This document shows, piece after piece, positions 13,601-28,600 of a stretch of DNA of 64,000 bases. A program made the translations under genes and the position numbers. Source of the DNA: Mesaphorura yosii (Eukaryota > Arthropoda > Collembola > Poduromorpha > Tullbergiidae); NCBI GenBank assembly GCA_009869945.1, contig WIXG01000188.1:90346-154345 (forward strand), read 5' to 3'. Numbering within the stretch: position 1 is the stretch's first letter; each line of letters begins with the position of its first letter. The notes beneath the pieces are model-generated. The model worked only from the letters and a program-made list of their open reading frames with translations, was not told the origin of the DNA and did no database searches.

Positions 13601-16600
13601 AGAATAGCGAAGGAATCTGGCCAGTATTCTTTCGCCAAACGAATAAAGCAGAGCCTTTTCTGCAAGCCGAGGCCTAGAATTGGTTTGCAATGCGAGGGCA
13701 AACGTGTTTGTTGAGCTTCGACAGCAGTTTAGACACCAGTTGCAGAATGGCACTAACTCTGACTGCACTGCCCTGCCTTGCCTACGCACTCAAATCCACT
13801 CGCTGTCGGATTACTCAATGCTCCCATGTGAGCATAATACAACATTAATAAGCCGGAACATTCCTTTACTCCATGTGTGCCAGCAGCGCGTACGCGAAGG
13901 TGAAAGAAGTGAGTGAGCTCAAACCAGAAGAAAGCAACCTGTGCGTCTATCAACTTTTCTTCGTCGTGCATAATACATGCGATCCTTCTTCTCCGTTACG
14001 GCTACCGGAATATTAAAATTCTGAGACTGTCGAAGTGTGCAGAACAATTGTATTCCCATATAATGCAAAAATACAATATGAGATAAACGTGGCAAGAATG
14101 TCATGCTATACTTTTCAACAACCCGATAAAGGAGGAAAACAATGCCACGGATTTAAGACTGACAACTCGTGTCGTGATTATGAGTCCATGGCACATTAGC
14201 GCTTTAATTAAGTGTCATTGCAGCACAAGCGTACGGAGTACGTGCTGGTTTTAATTGTACTGGGAATCTCCAGCTACGCTTTTATAGCCCTGATAATTCC
14301 AGGGAAGAGAGAGGAGCTTCATGCTGAGTTCTAACGGTCTTAAATCTATTTTTCTGAGACTCGGCACATTTCTTGAGCATGAGTCCGTTCTTTCGATTCA
14401 GCTTCGATGCCTGTAAGCACAAAGGCACAGGACCTAGAATTGAGATTCGAGCGTGCATCGTGCTCGATGCCGACTTTCCTTGAGGTTTTCCTATTTTAGA
14501 TTGTAAGCTGAAGAGCGAATACGTGCGTAAGTGCGAGTAATGTAATAAATACACATTATGCTATGAAAACAGAAGCAAGGCAACGCTGGTCACATTTTTG
14601 CTCGCTTCGAAAAGAATGGAAGGTTTGTTCCATCCTCATTATAAAATTCTTTGAGATTCTAATATGTCTTCATATTTCCCATTCCTTCTCCATGTCCTTG
14701 CCACGGTACTTCCCCGGGCTCAGGCCACGTACTTCGTTTAGTAACTCTAGCAGTAGCCCGTGCTACCATTTTTCGCAACAGAAGGCCACTCACTGGTTTT
14801 GTGAATTTATTCCAGACATGTATGACGTTCCGTCTTGAAAATGTTTAAAAAATCAATTAGTTACACGTGTCCACTCATGACGTATTGCGGAGGTTGTTAT
14901 TGATTGTTTGAAAATTGAAAGAAGGCTCGAGACTCATTCATTTTGCGTGAGATGTGAGACCTTTGGATCTCTGCTCAGTTTCAGATTTGTTTATTTTTCA
15001 GAAGCCGTCAGTGTGAATACAATTTATAAATGCTTTGTTTAGCAAGCTTGGCTGTCAACTGGCTTGGCGTGTGGGCTGCTCAGAGCTGACTCACAAAGTG
15101 GATGCGGGCACAAGTCAAGGATGAGACTCATGGTCCTGAATTTTAAAACACCATCAACAAATTCTGCTGTTGTGATCTGTCTTTCTGTCACATTTATTGC
15201 TTGAAAGTTCTGGTGCTTTCGTGTTTATAACCCTGCCATTGTATGAAAACGAATGATCTCAAGAACGTACATTTCAATCTGTATCATGAAGATTCATTCT
15301 TATTTTTAGTTTTAGCGACGCGAAGCGCGATGCTTAGAACATGGGACGCGATGCTACGATAAGTCTTGATTAACTCAATTCACAGTCATGTCCGTTCTTT
15401 CTCCAGCATTTGAGAAAGCGTTGAAACAGGTAGCCAAAGCCATGTAGGCAGCTTGGAATGGTCGAGTAACGGTCACGTAGAGTCTTTAAAATAGAAAATA
15501 TGTGTCCCAGAAGGTTTGCGCGACTAACGCCAAAGCATATTTTAAAATATGGCTCAGCAGGTCCAATATTGCACGTACTTTCAAAGCTATTTCATGATCA
15601 ACTCAAACTTCCAATTAGATTCCCTGTTCAAAGAAACCACATCTTGTCCGGAACCAAGCTGAAACAGCAAAGTGTAACTTGATTGATTAAAACCAGGAAG
15701 AAGAAAAGTAAGCAAGATTCTAAACAAAAACGAAGTTCTACTGAAGAGCATTAAAATCCTCCTAACATCATTTTATGCTGCGCCATGTAGAATTTTACCA
15801 TCATCCTCACTCTTTTATTTCTCGAGAATGGATCAGATATTTCTTGAGTTTCTTAAACCCTTCTCTGAGTACATCGTCGTTCCATGATTTCATTCAAATC
15901 CCTGCTCTGCTCTGCGTGGCTGGCTCCTGGTCGTGAATTTTTATCTTTCTGCACATTATTTTTGCTCTCGTAAATCTTGACATTAAGCATTTTACTGCGA
16001 AATTAACTCTGTCCACGTTTCCTGGTTTTTAACACCCAAGCATTTTACGTGCTGCGTTTTATTCCTTAGCTCTTGGCTTCCTAAAGCTTTATAACGGCTT
16101 TTGTACTGTAATAAGCTTAACTAGCAAGATTTCAATCGTAATAGAAAGAGAAGTCATAGTTTGACTGGCTGACTTTACTTTTTCTTCCTTGGGGTTCAAG
16201 CCAGCCTCAAAATGAAAGAACAGTAGGAACGGAACCCTTAAATCTACATTACGTATTCGTGGTCACATTGTTGGTTTAGTAAAAACCAATTTCATCAAGC
16301 CACTTTCATGTTTCCTGCTGCTGGGCTTTTCATATTAAAGATTTATTCTCTCCAACGGAAAGAATATTAAACCCCTTTAATACTTAATCCCGTGACGACT
16401 TTTGAAATGAGTCTCTGGTTGAGGAGAAGATTTAGCTAAACACTCGAGAAACACGTCCAAGAAAGTAATTTCAATTCAGAGTCCAAGAAATGTGGAATTG
16501 AAACATTTTTGCCTGTGCACTATCGTGCAAAAGCTGAGTCAAGTCAAAGCCTACCGGGATTAAGGTCTTCGGCACTTCTACTTTCAAGATGCTCGCAATA

Positions 16601-19600
16601 ATTCTGCCAACGGTCCATTGTTTCTTCACGCGAAGACGGGCTTTCTAGCTCCGAAGTCGTGGCGTGATAGGATCAATATTCCAATAACGTTGTTACATTA
16701 GCGCATTTGCGATTTGCTGAGCGACCGATGTGATGTTGTGTATTAAAATAATTGCAAAACACGCTACATCTGCTTCACTTATACTAATGCGAGGAAAATT
16801 CCGATGACAATTTACCGGGGTACATTCGAATGTTTATAAATAAAAAATCAATTTACTTTCCATTAACTAAATTGTGTTTGTACTTTTGCGCGGAAATCCA
16901 GAATTCATTAATATTAACCACGTGTTTCAAGATGGAACTTGCCTAAGATCTTCAGTTCAAGTTGGAGTCGGCGCAATTAACCGTGGTGTAAGCAGCAGAG
17001 ATGACCTTGCGTCGTGGAAGAGTTGATTCAATGCCCAGCTACTTATGTTTTCATTTTTCCGGAATAAGTGAGAGTACAAAAGATTTATCAAGTAGACAGA
17101 TACCAGAAGGAGCAAAGCAATAACAATGGTTCCTGCAACTAGCCATCTATCTTCCTCTGAGAGCATGTAAATCCATTTTATGCTTTCAATAACACGATAC
17201 GCTCGTGTGAAAAAGAGAAACGGGAGTGTAAAATGAAAGCTGTTTGCATTTCACCAGCGTTCTTTATTCTTGGAAACCTTTTCTTTCTTTCGTATTCTTG
17301 TGCTGATTGGACTTGGATTCTTCTGCTTGCCACTTTCTTCTTATGGAAGAAATCGTGACAGTTTTTCTCTCCTCGGTTTGCTATAAAATCGATGAGCTTT
17401 TCTTTTCCAACCGCCTTTCACCTCGCACTCGTGTACTATTGTGTTCAACACTTTGGCAGAAACAAAAGAAATCACACTCTGAGTAAAATTACATTGGGGA
17501 TTCTCGCGTCGCTTCTCGTGTAGACTCTCCTCTTATAAGTGGCGAAGCGTCCTTTCAAGATTCCGTGCAGAGAATTTGCATTGGGCGCAAGCGGCGAGGG
17601 TATGAATCGTGAGTCGTGAGTGAATTAACCGAATCTTGAATTTCAATAACAGCCCACATATTCCACCTCGGTACTTTTATTGTAAAGTTTTGGGTGTTCG
17701 GAGTTGATACGGATAGTTTATGAAAGAGGTATATGATTATGACTATAGTCTGGCCTCGTATTTTTACATAACTTTTTTCAAGAACTTTTGGTTTGCTGCC
17801 TGCTACGGCTTCTGCTGCCTTCCCGTATTGTTCCACTTGATATAATATACGACCACTTTCGGTGCGGGCGATGGAGACAAATCATAAAGCGTGCGGCCTT
17901 ACTCGAATTGCCTTGCGTTACATCTCATATTGAAGATGATCCACGCACGCTTGCTTATATTTTCTCGATAGTTTATTACAGACGTATACTCGTACTTGTA
18001 TCCAAAATTTTAAATTCAATTTAGGTTCAAGTAATTCTTTAGTACTAGCACAAAAGAACTTTAATACTACCTCATAGGTGAATGGAGGCAGGTTTATGGC
18101 ATATGGCATTCTTTTGTTCCTTGTCTCTTCCTCGGGTCGGATGGTTTGAATTATTACTCTTCCCATAAAGATAAAATGCCTTCATTGATGTCATTCATTC
18201 ATGCTATGCCATACGCCTGCTTTATGCTGTACAAACAACAAAGCATCGGATTGCACTGTAATACTTTCATTGCAAATTGCAGTGAGGGTTAGCTGCAGGC
18301 ATAGCAAGGCATAGCGTATTATCGATAAAGGTTTATTGAAGATGTGAAGTTATGTGCAGTTTATCATAATAAGTAATTTCAGCATATTTGCAATTCACAC
18401 GCAATACGGCCATTGCGGGAGATTTATTTTCCAATTTTTCCATCCAAGAGCTTGTAGTGATCATTCAATAATTGATTTGCAGTTGCTCAAGGACTTATGC
18501 ACAAGAATCTTCAAAGTACTTTCCCATTGTCGTGCTTTACATAATAAATTGGATTGTCAATTAGAACATTATTGAAACTTGTACGGCTTGAGATGAATGT
18601 CTAATGCGCACGTGTTCATTCTCATTAAGAGTCAGGATCTGGCAATGCATTCATTCACATTAGAAGCATGGGAAGAGATTCTCGCAACTGCTCGTCGATA
18701 TTCCACTCCACTAATATCCTTAATTTCCTTCTCCGAGTTTGCCGTTTGCCTGAATTACTTCAAAGCAAATGGCGAAATGGCTTTTAATACGGCAATTCTT
18801 GTACAAACATCAAAAGTCTAGCAATAACGCGCCGCCGTGCCAAAGGCGGAACTTGATTTTGAATGCTAGCTTTGATTCTAATTCTTTGGCTTCCTTCCTC
18901 TCGGCCGCCGTCTTCCTTCTTGGCTTTCGCATGCAAATATTATGCAGATAATTCACAGTAGGGATTGTTGTTCCTTTTGTTCCGCCAGCAGCATATTATA
19001 CATTCTGTCTATTGTCTGATGTAGTGTCGGCATTTTGATGAAAACTTTTGTTCTTCTCGTGTCGTTATAAGTGGAAGCTATCAAGCAGGCATACTGGCAC
19101 GCGGCAGGCATAGCAAGGAGAGTATCTTTCTTTTGTTTGAAGGAATTGAAGCACGCGGCACGCCGAACGGTGAAAGAGTCTCTGCCTATGTCTTGTCTTT
19201 CTCGTAGCCCGTAGCTTTGCTTTAGTGTTCCTTGTTTATGTATCCATTAAACCCCGATATTCCGCCTCTTTGATTATAATAGCGTATTTATTTACGTGAA
19301 GCGTTAGAAAAGCAATTCTCTTGCGTTGTCTTCCTTCATTTCCATCCCATACGAAACATCACGCGTGTACATCCCAAGATGTTTTTCCATGTACTTTTTA
19401 TTCAATTTAAGAATATATTCAGAGAATGTGTGCATATTTTGTTCTACTACATTCAAATCGACTTCAAGGATCTTTCGCTCCAGTGCTAGCGTAAATAGCG
19501 ACAGAAAGAAGCGAGAACTCGAACGATGTGGATGTACGTTTGGATGTTATGACATGAGTCGCACTCTCGAGTGCAGTTTATCTATGGAAAAACCGAATAG

Positions 19601-22600
19601 CTGAAACCAAGAAGGCTTGTGAAACGAAAGAGAACTTCCCATGAACTGTGGTACTAGTTCGTATTTTCAAATTTGTTGGTTTGAGCTCGACATATATTGG
19701 CTCACGTGTGTATAAACTGACAGCAAGAGTGTGGGAGTGAGACTCAAACAGAGTTCCCAACTTTGGAAAGTGAAAGCATCCTTCAGCGATCGCGATCGGC
19801 TCGCTGGCGTATAGCGTTATGGTTTTTGAAACCGGCGTAGTAAAAGCAACTACTACTTGCCTTTCTCTTGCACACTGCCACTGCATTCCAATTTCAAAGT
19901 GCGTATTGCTGTTGTGTTCTAAAGAGGCGATGCTATTTGCTGAATTTAGACTTGCTTATTGACTCGACGTGCAATGGGATGCATGAGACAATCCACAGAC
20001 TTCATAAAGCAGTATGGCAGTTTATGAACTCGTGGGACGTGTGACTGTGACTGCGACTGAGGAATTAGTCAATTGAACAAAAGAAGTGCCTCGTCTCAGA
20101 GACGCGACGTGTCGACAATATTGCAATTGCAATGTAATGCCAATAAACATATTGCATTCAGCCAAGACCTGACAATACGTCAGAGTAGGCGCCTTCCCAT
20201 ACGTCAGCAGCATGCAGAAAAAACTCTTAAGAGATCAAGAAGAAGATTGAAAATGGTTTTGCGTAGATTTATGTCGCAATTTTCACTCCGTTTCTCCTTC
20301 GGCCTGATATTTATTCCGCTGCAAAGTACAGCCAACTGTTTTCTTGCATTTCTCCAAGTTATTTTCCCAAGAAGTCTGAAAATGGGGCAAAGTGTTGGCA
20401 GTGGAAGTGGATTTGTGGGTATGGATGCAATGTCAACTAACTGCCCATTTGGGTGTTTAAATTCGGGGCAAGCGGCGAGGAAAAGACGGATAACACGGCG
20501 AGCCAGCGCGGAATACGTTTGCAAATGGCAGTGAACCTTTTACCTTTATCTTTTGCCTGACTGTGCTCCGCTTCAAGGATCCAAACTAAAACGTATGGCA
20601 TGCCTTTTATTCCGGTACTGCCGTCGTGTCAAATGCTTCATGTGAATAGTGAATATTTACTGCTCAACCTTTTTATACGGCTATCATCTTTATAGGTCTG
20701 CACACTCGCGTTTATGCGCCCGTGCCATGCCTCGGCTGCCGTTTAGCGCTATGCCGCATGACTTTCTTTCGTGACATATAATAATGAAATATAAAATTTG
20801 CGCATAGTTCGCGTTGTTGTTGCTTATTTTTTAGTATCTCGTATCTATCCATAATGCATAAAGTTGTTCGGTTACACGGGCAGAGTCCCATGTAAGGCCT
20901 GAGCCTGCACGCACGAAATAATAAACCCACCAACCGACTGCCATGCCACGAATTCGAGTCGAGTCGACTACTGCTTAGCTTGGTGCATAAACGTGTACTA
21001 ACATTTCAAGCACGTTGCACGGGTACGCATTTATATGCTAAAAGTCTTAGAGTTTTATAACTCTTATTTAGACCAGCATATTATTGAAACGAAACACGAA
21101 CGCAGGGCACGAGGATTATGCGAATAGTTAGTTGCGAAAGTAGTGCAGCCGCAGTGGCAGTGCAAAACATGCATAAATATTACACACGTAATAAATCCAT
21201 ATAAAAAGTTTTTCATGTTGAAGTGACTGCTAAAACACACATCAATTTTGGGAATAACAACATTGGCGTACGAGGGGCTTCTGAGTTCTTGTCCATCATC
21301 TTCGTGTCAATGGGCTGCGGACTTTGAGCTCAGAATTTGGATATTTACTTGACTCACGATTCGCAAATGAGACTTTAACTTACACTTACAACTCGCGAGC
21401 ACATGTACAAAATCGACATGCCATGTTCCATCGAGGCTCCTCTGCCGGCCATATTTGTTTTGATGTACTTTCTTCAGCGTACGCTGTTTTTCTCCAATTC
21501 TGTGGCGGTTCCTGTCCTGTCCTTCACGGCCTTACTAAAGAGCTTCTTGTTTGATTAACGTTTTTTTATGCATTGAATGTTCATGTTTCTCGTCCATGTT
21601 CATGCTTTTATACGCATAACAGCATAACATGGGCAACGACTGTGCCATGTTCTTGTCGTGTTTGATGGTGTACGAAGCAGTCTGTTTCTGGCATAATTAT
21701 TTTAATCTTCCAAAGTCCATTACTTGCTTGTAGCTTACTGGTTCGACTATTGATGATTTGTTTTATGAGGCCAGCACGTTCCAGCACAGCACAATTTGTG
21801 TTGTGTGGTTTATTATCGCATTGCGTGTGTCGTGCCTTTGTCTGGAAGCAAAAACAGCACAGCACAATATTGTGATTAAAATGCGGGCATTACCCACAGT
21901 GCCGCATTGGATTGCTCTGACTTGCCTTGACGAGGCCGTATTTTGTGGCATGGCAAACCCCTTCCTGTGCTGCTGTCAATTCTAGACTGACGTTTTTCAA
22001 TGGAAAGGCCTGCTTTAGCGGGTACAAAATTGATCTGCTCAGTATGACGAGGTTGAACACATTTAAAAAGCATCAAATTTCTTTCTTGCACATTTGAATT
22101 GACGTTGACGAAGACTAATGGAAGGATTCGCTGAAGACCGGTCTCATTTTTATTGTCTCCTTCATAATATAATAAGACTTCCTAGTCTGAAATAAAAGCC
22201 AGGCACCGGCACACACCTTTTCCGATTGTGACAGTGTATTGCATATTTCACAGCAAACACACGGCTCACACCCGCCCGGCCTTGCCTAATAAAAGCTCTA
22301 AATCTTGTCCCGTAATATTAAATCTATGTACATGAAAATATTGCGTTGGTACCGCAACTGGTGCTTCGGAATCAATAATCGATACTGCCTTAATTTCTTC
22401 ATTTCGCAAGCAGTTTACCTGCCAGTATAGATCAATACCGGTGCTGCTTCTTCAATTTTGGTTATTAAAAATCTTAAACGCTTTCTTTAATATGAAAGAA
22501 TTCAATTACGGGTTCAGTGTTCGTTTTGGCTTTCACCTTCCAACTAAACTCGAGTTACTACCACTGCTTTGCTTCCACCCTCAACAGTTTTCGCTTCAGA

Positions 22601-25600
22601 GCAGTCCTTAAATCAAGCGCCTGGTCCTGGCTCAATCATTAACACAGAAAGCACAAGTCATAGCCTGCAACTCGTTTGTGAGCAAACAGAACCTGATGGT
22701 AGTATCTCGCCGGATACTGAATGAAAGTTGATGACAATGTATTATTGAAACTTGAAACGACACAAAGAGACATTAGACAAACATAAAAAGATTAAGTTTG
22801 CATACGCTGACATTTAGAACCATCAACTCTCTCGCCTGCTCAGGACAAAACATAAGGTCCTGGGACAAGAGTGAAAACAAATGATGGCAAATGGTTCCAG
22901 ATCAGCAGTGGAGTAAAACAAGGCCAGGGCCGACCAGGGCAAACAGTAAAGTCAGCAGGCCGCACGGTAGCACATAGAAAACTTTCAGTTGATCGCACGC
23001 AGGCAGTGCACTGGCAAGAGATGTGAGACGAGACTTTCTCCTTTGTGGAATTCTCAATTGGGAATTAACATCCCATTGTATGGAGCGCTACTTTCGTCTG
23101 GCCAGACGCGACCGGGCAAAATTCAGTTAATCTATCTTTCATCCAGTTTTCAATCTCGCGACGGCGCCTTTCCGCTGTTGCTGCACTTTGTGCGTATTAA
23201 TTCAAATGTCAGGAGACTCTTCTGGTGTTGGACACGCTGCCTGCGCGATAATAAATGTAGAAGTTATTATGCAAATGTTACTTGATTGTGTCGGATTCAT
23301 CATCATCAGTCATTTTACAAGTGTTCCCGTTCACTGCTCACTACATTTTTGATTTCAAAAGTTTGCATACACTTGCAGCTGACTGAACTTTCACGAGATG
23401 GATTACTGCTGGTCGTCGCGGCAAAATGCCTTTCTCCACAAGGCACGCGCGCCACCAAAGGAGTCATTATATTAATTTTCATGGGAAAGCAGTTCACTGT
23501 GAAGTTTGGCGGGCTGGCCCGTACATTATTTTAATTCCCAAACCCTGTTGGTGTTGAAGCTGACAAGAAATCCGCCGATAGATGAGCATTAAGTGGATTC
23601 GTCTGTTTGATATCGTAGATGTACATAGTATCATAGATCTCATTCGGCTCATCTCTCGTTGTCGTCGCCGTAATCCGTGCATTATAGCACAAAATGATGC
23701 TGTGGCGTAGTAGGCGTAGTAAAAGGATGAGTCTCATGAGCTTGCTAAGTTATGCTCTCACCCTTTGATGCTCTTAAAAACGTGTTGCTTTTATGATCCT
23801 TTCAACTTCAGCTTTTGATGTTTCAAATTTACACTTTACGTAATGCACTTACCACTGAATACTGAAGTGGATCTTTCGAGAGGGATCGTACTATTAACAA
23901 AGTGTACAAAGTTGATCTAATCTGAATCAAGTGCTTGTTCAAATTTCTAGTGTCAGCTGTGCTGTCGTGCGCTTTCTGAACTCGTTTAATTCAATGGATC
24001 GCATGAAAATTCATTAATTGGGATTTTAGCAATTGCCTCCTCGCTTTGTTGATTCAGAGTTTTGGACGATTGAGCTTGATACATACTAAAGTACACTATA
24101 CACACTTCATTGTTCTCATCTTACGTAATTATTTCAATCTGATTCTTGTATCGCAGATTGAAGGTTTAATGATAATGAGTATGAGGAAATCAGCAAACTT
24201 TGTCCTATTTGGTTCAAAGAACTTCGCTTTTACCTTACAATTTGTTAATGCAGGCTTCAGACAAGTAATAAACTGTAGTGAAAAGAATCCACACAGGACG
24301 AGTAACAGCAACAGCCAGCCAGCCAGTGTATTGAGATCGAGAGTGAGATCGTTGACTTATGCAATTCGCAAAAAATCTGTGGTTCGTATTTTTTGTAGGC
24401 AGAATTTCGTCGGAAAAGCGTCTCAGGATTCTGTGCTTGTCCGTAGTCGTAGCTGTTGGTTTCTTTTGTTATTCTTCATAATTAAAAAATTGAATAGGAA
24501 GAAATTAAAAATGTGCTTGTAATTGCGTGGAATGCCCACGAGGATGAATGTCCGCTTCGTCGACACTTCGTAGCTACTCACCTGATCTTCGGACTTGATT
24601 TGAAGTGAATATTGCAGAATTTCAAATGGCAAACAACTCGTTTTGGAACAAGGCTTAATTTGTTGAGAGCTCGTTGCACGATTTGGCTCGACGAATTGTA
24701 ATTACTCTTGACAGAGTGAATGATGTGATGTGCTACTTGTTATTACTGTACATGCAGCAATAAATGAACCGTTAAAGAGGATGCGGAAAATACGGATGGA
24801 ATAATCAGTAGCCTGTTGAGCCTGTATTTATGCATGTTGTGAATGTTGTCTAGATTTAAATTGATTTTAGCACAAATCGTTTGTTTGCCTGGCCGGCTTC
24901 ATGAATTATTCATACTGGCAATTACTTTAGCCAAAGTATTTTAATTTCCGTTCAGTGTCTTGTGAGGTGTGAGGCCGCAGTCTGAAGCTGTCCTCCCTGA
25001 GATCTTCATGACAGTTGTCAGAAATACAGCTCAATATTTCCACTGTTGAACGTCTTGAAGCTTCGAGCAGGAATTGACTTTCGACTTGATTTATGATGCC
25101 TGGCTAAAAAGAGATTTTTCTGCAGTTCTCACGATTTCCGTAAAGATGATTGTGATATATGTGAACAGATTTGCGACATGAAATGGTGTAGCTCATGATG
25201 AATTGGGCGAGAAGTCTGCTGTCGGACGGAGAATAAAGAGATTTTGACTTTTTATCGATTTTTGAGGTCAAGTATTTTCGATGCTTAACTCATGAGTTTT
25301 CTTAAGACATTTCATTCTGCAGCTGCTCTGCAACTTACGACGTTTGAGTTCCATTTTGTAATAACTCTATAAAATTGGAAATGTGCATGCACAACTGCAC
25401 TGCGTTGAAACTGGAACTGGCGACTCGCCCTTGACTTGAAAGGCTTCTGCAGCAATCTTGGCTCGAGATTCCCAAGCCGTCGTGATGTTATTTTTGTGCC
25501 TTGTAAGCATTATATTTTTTTTCAAATTCATTTTTTTCTGTGTCCATTGTTCGCTGTTCCAACTTCATTTGGAAGAGTGCCTGAGAAACTCCAGTCAAGT

Positions 25601-28600
25601 GCTCCCATAAAGACAAGGACACTTACAGAGCTGAAAGCAAATGGTTGATCATTGTCAAATTGTCAAATGTTGAACACATTATTACTATCATCAAGCATTG
25701 CGCCAGAAGATCAGCCAAACTAGGTGCCCACGCATGAAATGTGAACTGTTCTTCGGCAAACAAGCTATGATCTTAATTTTAGATATCCTGGCAAAAGTTT
25801 CAATTCATTGGGACAAAACGCACTTCTTCCTCAGTGCGAGCACGAGCACTGAATCCTCATTCTCACTTTATCTCATAAAATGACAGGGATGAAACTTATG
25901 AGACGTGATAGACCCAAACTCTAGTGAGTAGAACAAAAGAGCCACCTACCGAAATAAGATGATTTGAAACAAAAAGAAAGTTGAGACAATGAGAATTGCT
26001 TCCGACATTGAATTGTCAGATTCTTGCGAAGTTTAAACTTTTGGGCTAGGAAACCGGATTGGGCAACAAAAAAGTGTGAACCGAGAAATATGTTGTTATT
26101 GAAGCTGAAGCCCCTTTTTTCTTCCGCGTACTTGCACCACAAAGTTTCCCATTGTTCGATCCTTCTTGGCTACTTCTTTTCACCCGGACTCCGATGACAC
26201 GCTGGCACTCTGGCTGTCGGTGGCTACATGTGTGCGTTTCTGGTTGACTGAAGTTCAAGAAGATGAAGTGTAAGGGAAGGTTACTTGCTGCTGCATGGCG
26301 GCCGAAGGAGAAGAGAAATTTTTTCCACCCAATTTCTTTCTTTCGTCCGCAGCCGTAGCCCTTTCTATAGATTTCTTTCCACTTAACTTTCACGTCTTTC
26401 TTAACTATGTACTTCCTTCCTTCCTAATAATGTGACCATATGCAACATATTAACCACCATTGTACGAGGTCTGCTGTCGCCATTGAATCACTTGGCTCGC
26501 CTCGCTTCGCCGGTCCGACTCGCAAAGCATATGCGGAACTCACATAGTCACAGAATCGTGCGGTCTTTTGTTCGCTTATTTAATAGAGTGCTTGACGAAG
26601 AGAGATGGCCGCTCGAGATGCGGGTGGCCGTGCGGCAACGAAATAAGCAAATTGTTCATGGCGATGGCAAAGAAATTGAAATGTGAAATGAACAATTCAA
26701 GCGTAAAAAGCGAGATCGGAGAAAGTTTGAGCCGTGGTGAACAATTGTGCGTATTTTCAGGCGCTTACCTTTAACTTTAGACCTAAGAAATCATTTTCTG
26801 CGTATGACAATGACAACCGCGACAAAGCCCACAACCGAGACTGAGAATAAGAAATTGTGGAATTGTGGTATTGGTAGACCGTAGACCGTAACCGAGGCAT
26901 TCCAAGCCATGTAGGGCCAAATCTAGGACCACAAGGACTACGACCAAGACCCAGATGCACATGTTTAATGTCAACAATAATAGTAATCCTTTTATGCACC
27001 ATGCTGGCCCCACACAGCCATGGGGCCGGGGCCATGAGACCAGCGAGCACATGCTACCAACGTCTTGCTCGCACTGTTCTATTATTGTCTGGCGCAGATC
27101 TCGTCCGTCCTGTCCATGCGTGTATGGTGTATGTGTCAACAGTGGACAATGAGTTTCTTGTCTTTTAGGTTGCTGTCCTGTACTTTTTGCAACTTGCATG
27201 AAGAGCGGAGCTGAGGTATATGACAAGACCAAAATAAACATTATTTGGCCAAAGGTGGAGAAAAGAAAGAAAGTGCACCACTCCGTCATGGCCGAGACTG
27301 AGGCTGCAATTGTTTTCCTTTTCGTGGTCTCAGGAATGGCTTTCCCTTTCTTCACAATTCCGAATGACCGCTGCCTCGCTCTCTTTTAATCATGAGAACG
27401 GAAAGCTGGTTAATACTTTCGATCGGACTGCAGGACTTTGAAATGAACTAGATTTTTCTCTCATTTCTTGCTCTCGGATTTTTGTGGCAGGGAAACAGTT
27501 CAGCTTTTTACGCTCTTGCATCGGTGGTGTGAGGTCTGACTTCACTTTTGTTTCGCATTTCTGCCCATTTTCTTTTCAATTTCACGTTGATTCATTCATT
27601 TACTTTCAATCCATCGTGTCGTGAGGCGAAACATGCGAGTGAATAAAACTTTAGGATAAGACACGGACCGAGGAAATCAAAGGGCAGAAACACGAGCAAA
27701 GGTTCTCATTTCTTGCCTCTGCGTTTCTTTTCTGCTTGCACTGGGACAGGCTTTGACAAAAGTACAAAAGCGGATCAGCGTTCTTTTTATAATCTGAAAC
27801 GAAAGGTTAAATAGGCCGCCTGAGCCTTGACTTGGAGGCTGTATAAAAATATTTAACTTAATTACGTTTGGAATGAAAGGCTCACTTGTGCCCAGCCAGG
27901 AAAGAGAGCTTCTGAAGGAGGAAAGCAGCTAGAAAACTTCATCTTATAAAAGTGAAGACTTGACTATTGGCTTCTAAGTACAAAAACACATTCAGGCTCG
28001 TTTCTCATTCACTTGGTCTTTAATCTTAACTCTGCAGCAACTGATCTCAGTTTGCTGAAGTCGTTTCAGCGAAACGAAGCCAATTCTTTCCCAGTACAAG
28101 GCAAATGATAAGCGCGCAATAAATTCATCAAGAAAAGGTCATAACGTTAAAGGTTAAGTAAAGTCAAAATGTAACTCTGGCTGCTTTTTAAGCCTCGTCT
28201 CTTAACCCGTGCCCGAAAGAATGTGCGCTAACTTGTATTAATGATGCTCGGGATTCTTTAAGAAAACTCCAAAGATTCTTTAGAAAGTCCAAAACAAAAG
28301 TCAGGCGAGAGGCGAAAGTTTATGAAGATGGAGAAAGAGTCTCTTCGGCTTACTTGCGCGTGTCTCTTCTCGTGGCAAGTAATTTGGGTGATGTGATAAA
28401 GTTCTAAAATTTTCTTGCGCACGGAAAGTTGTAAAGCAACAACACGTACTCTATTGCACTGCAGACTATCAAATTAATTTCTTGGCTTTTATTTAGCATG
28501 CTGTATTTATCCAATTACCCTCGGACTCTTGGGCCTGCGAGTGTGCTATTTTTTATTCAGTTTCGCCACTTTCGCGTACTCACTTCGTCCTGGAATGAAG

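Noticed and set aside
20073-20534. 153-codon + strand open frame
   Set aside because: Overlaps an equally long minus-strand frame (20204-20524), has no domain and is consistent with chance.
24046-24522. 158-codon + strand open frame
   Set aside because: No domain or codon bias is visible, it is AT-rich, and it sits in intronic sequence. Length alone is not enough.
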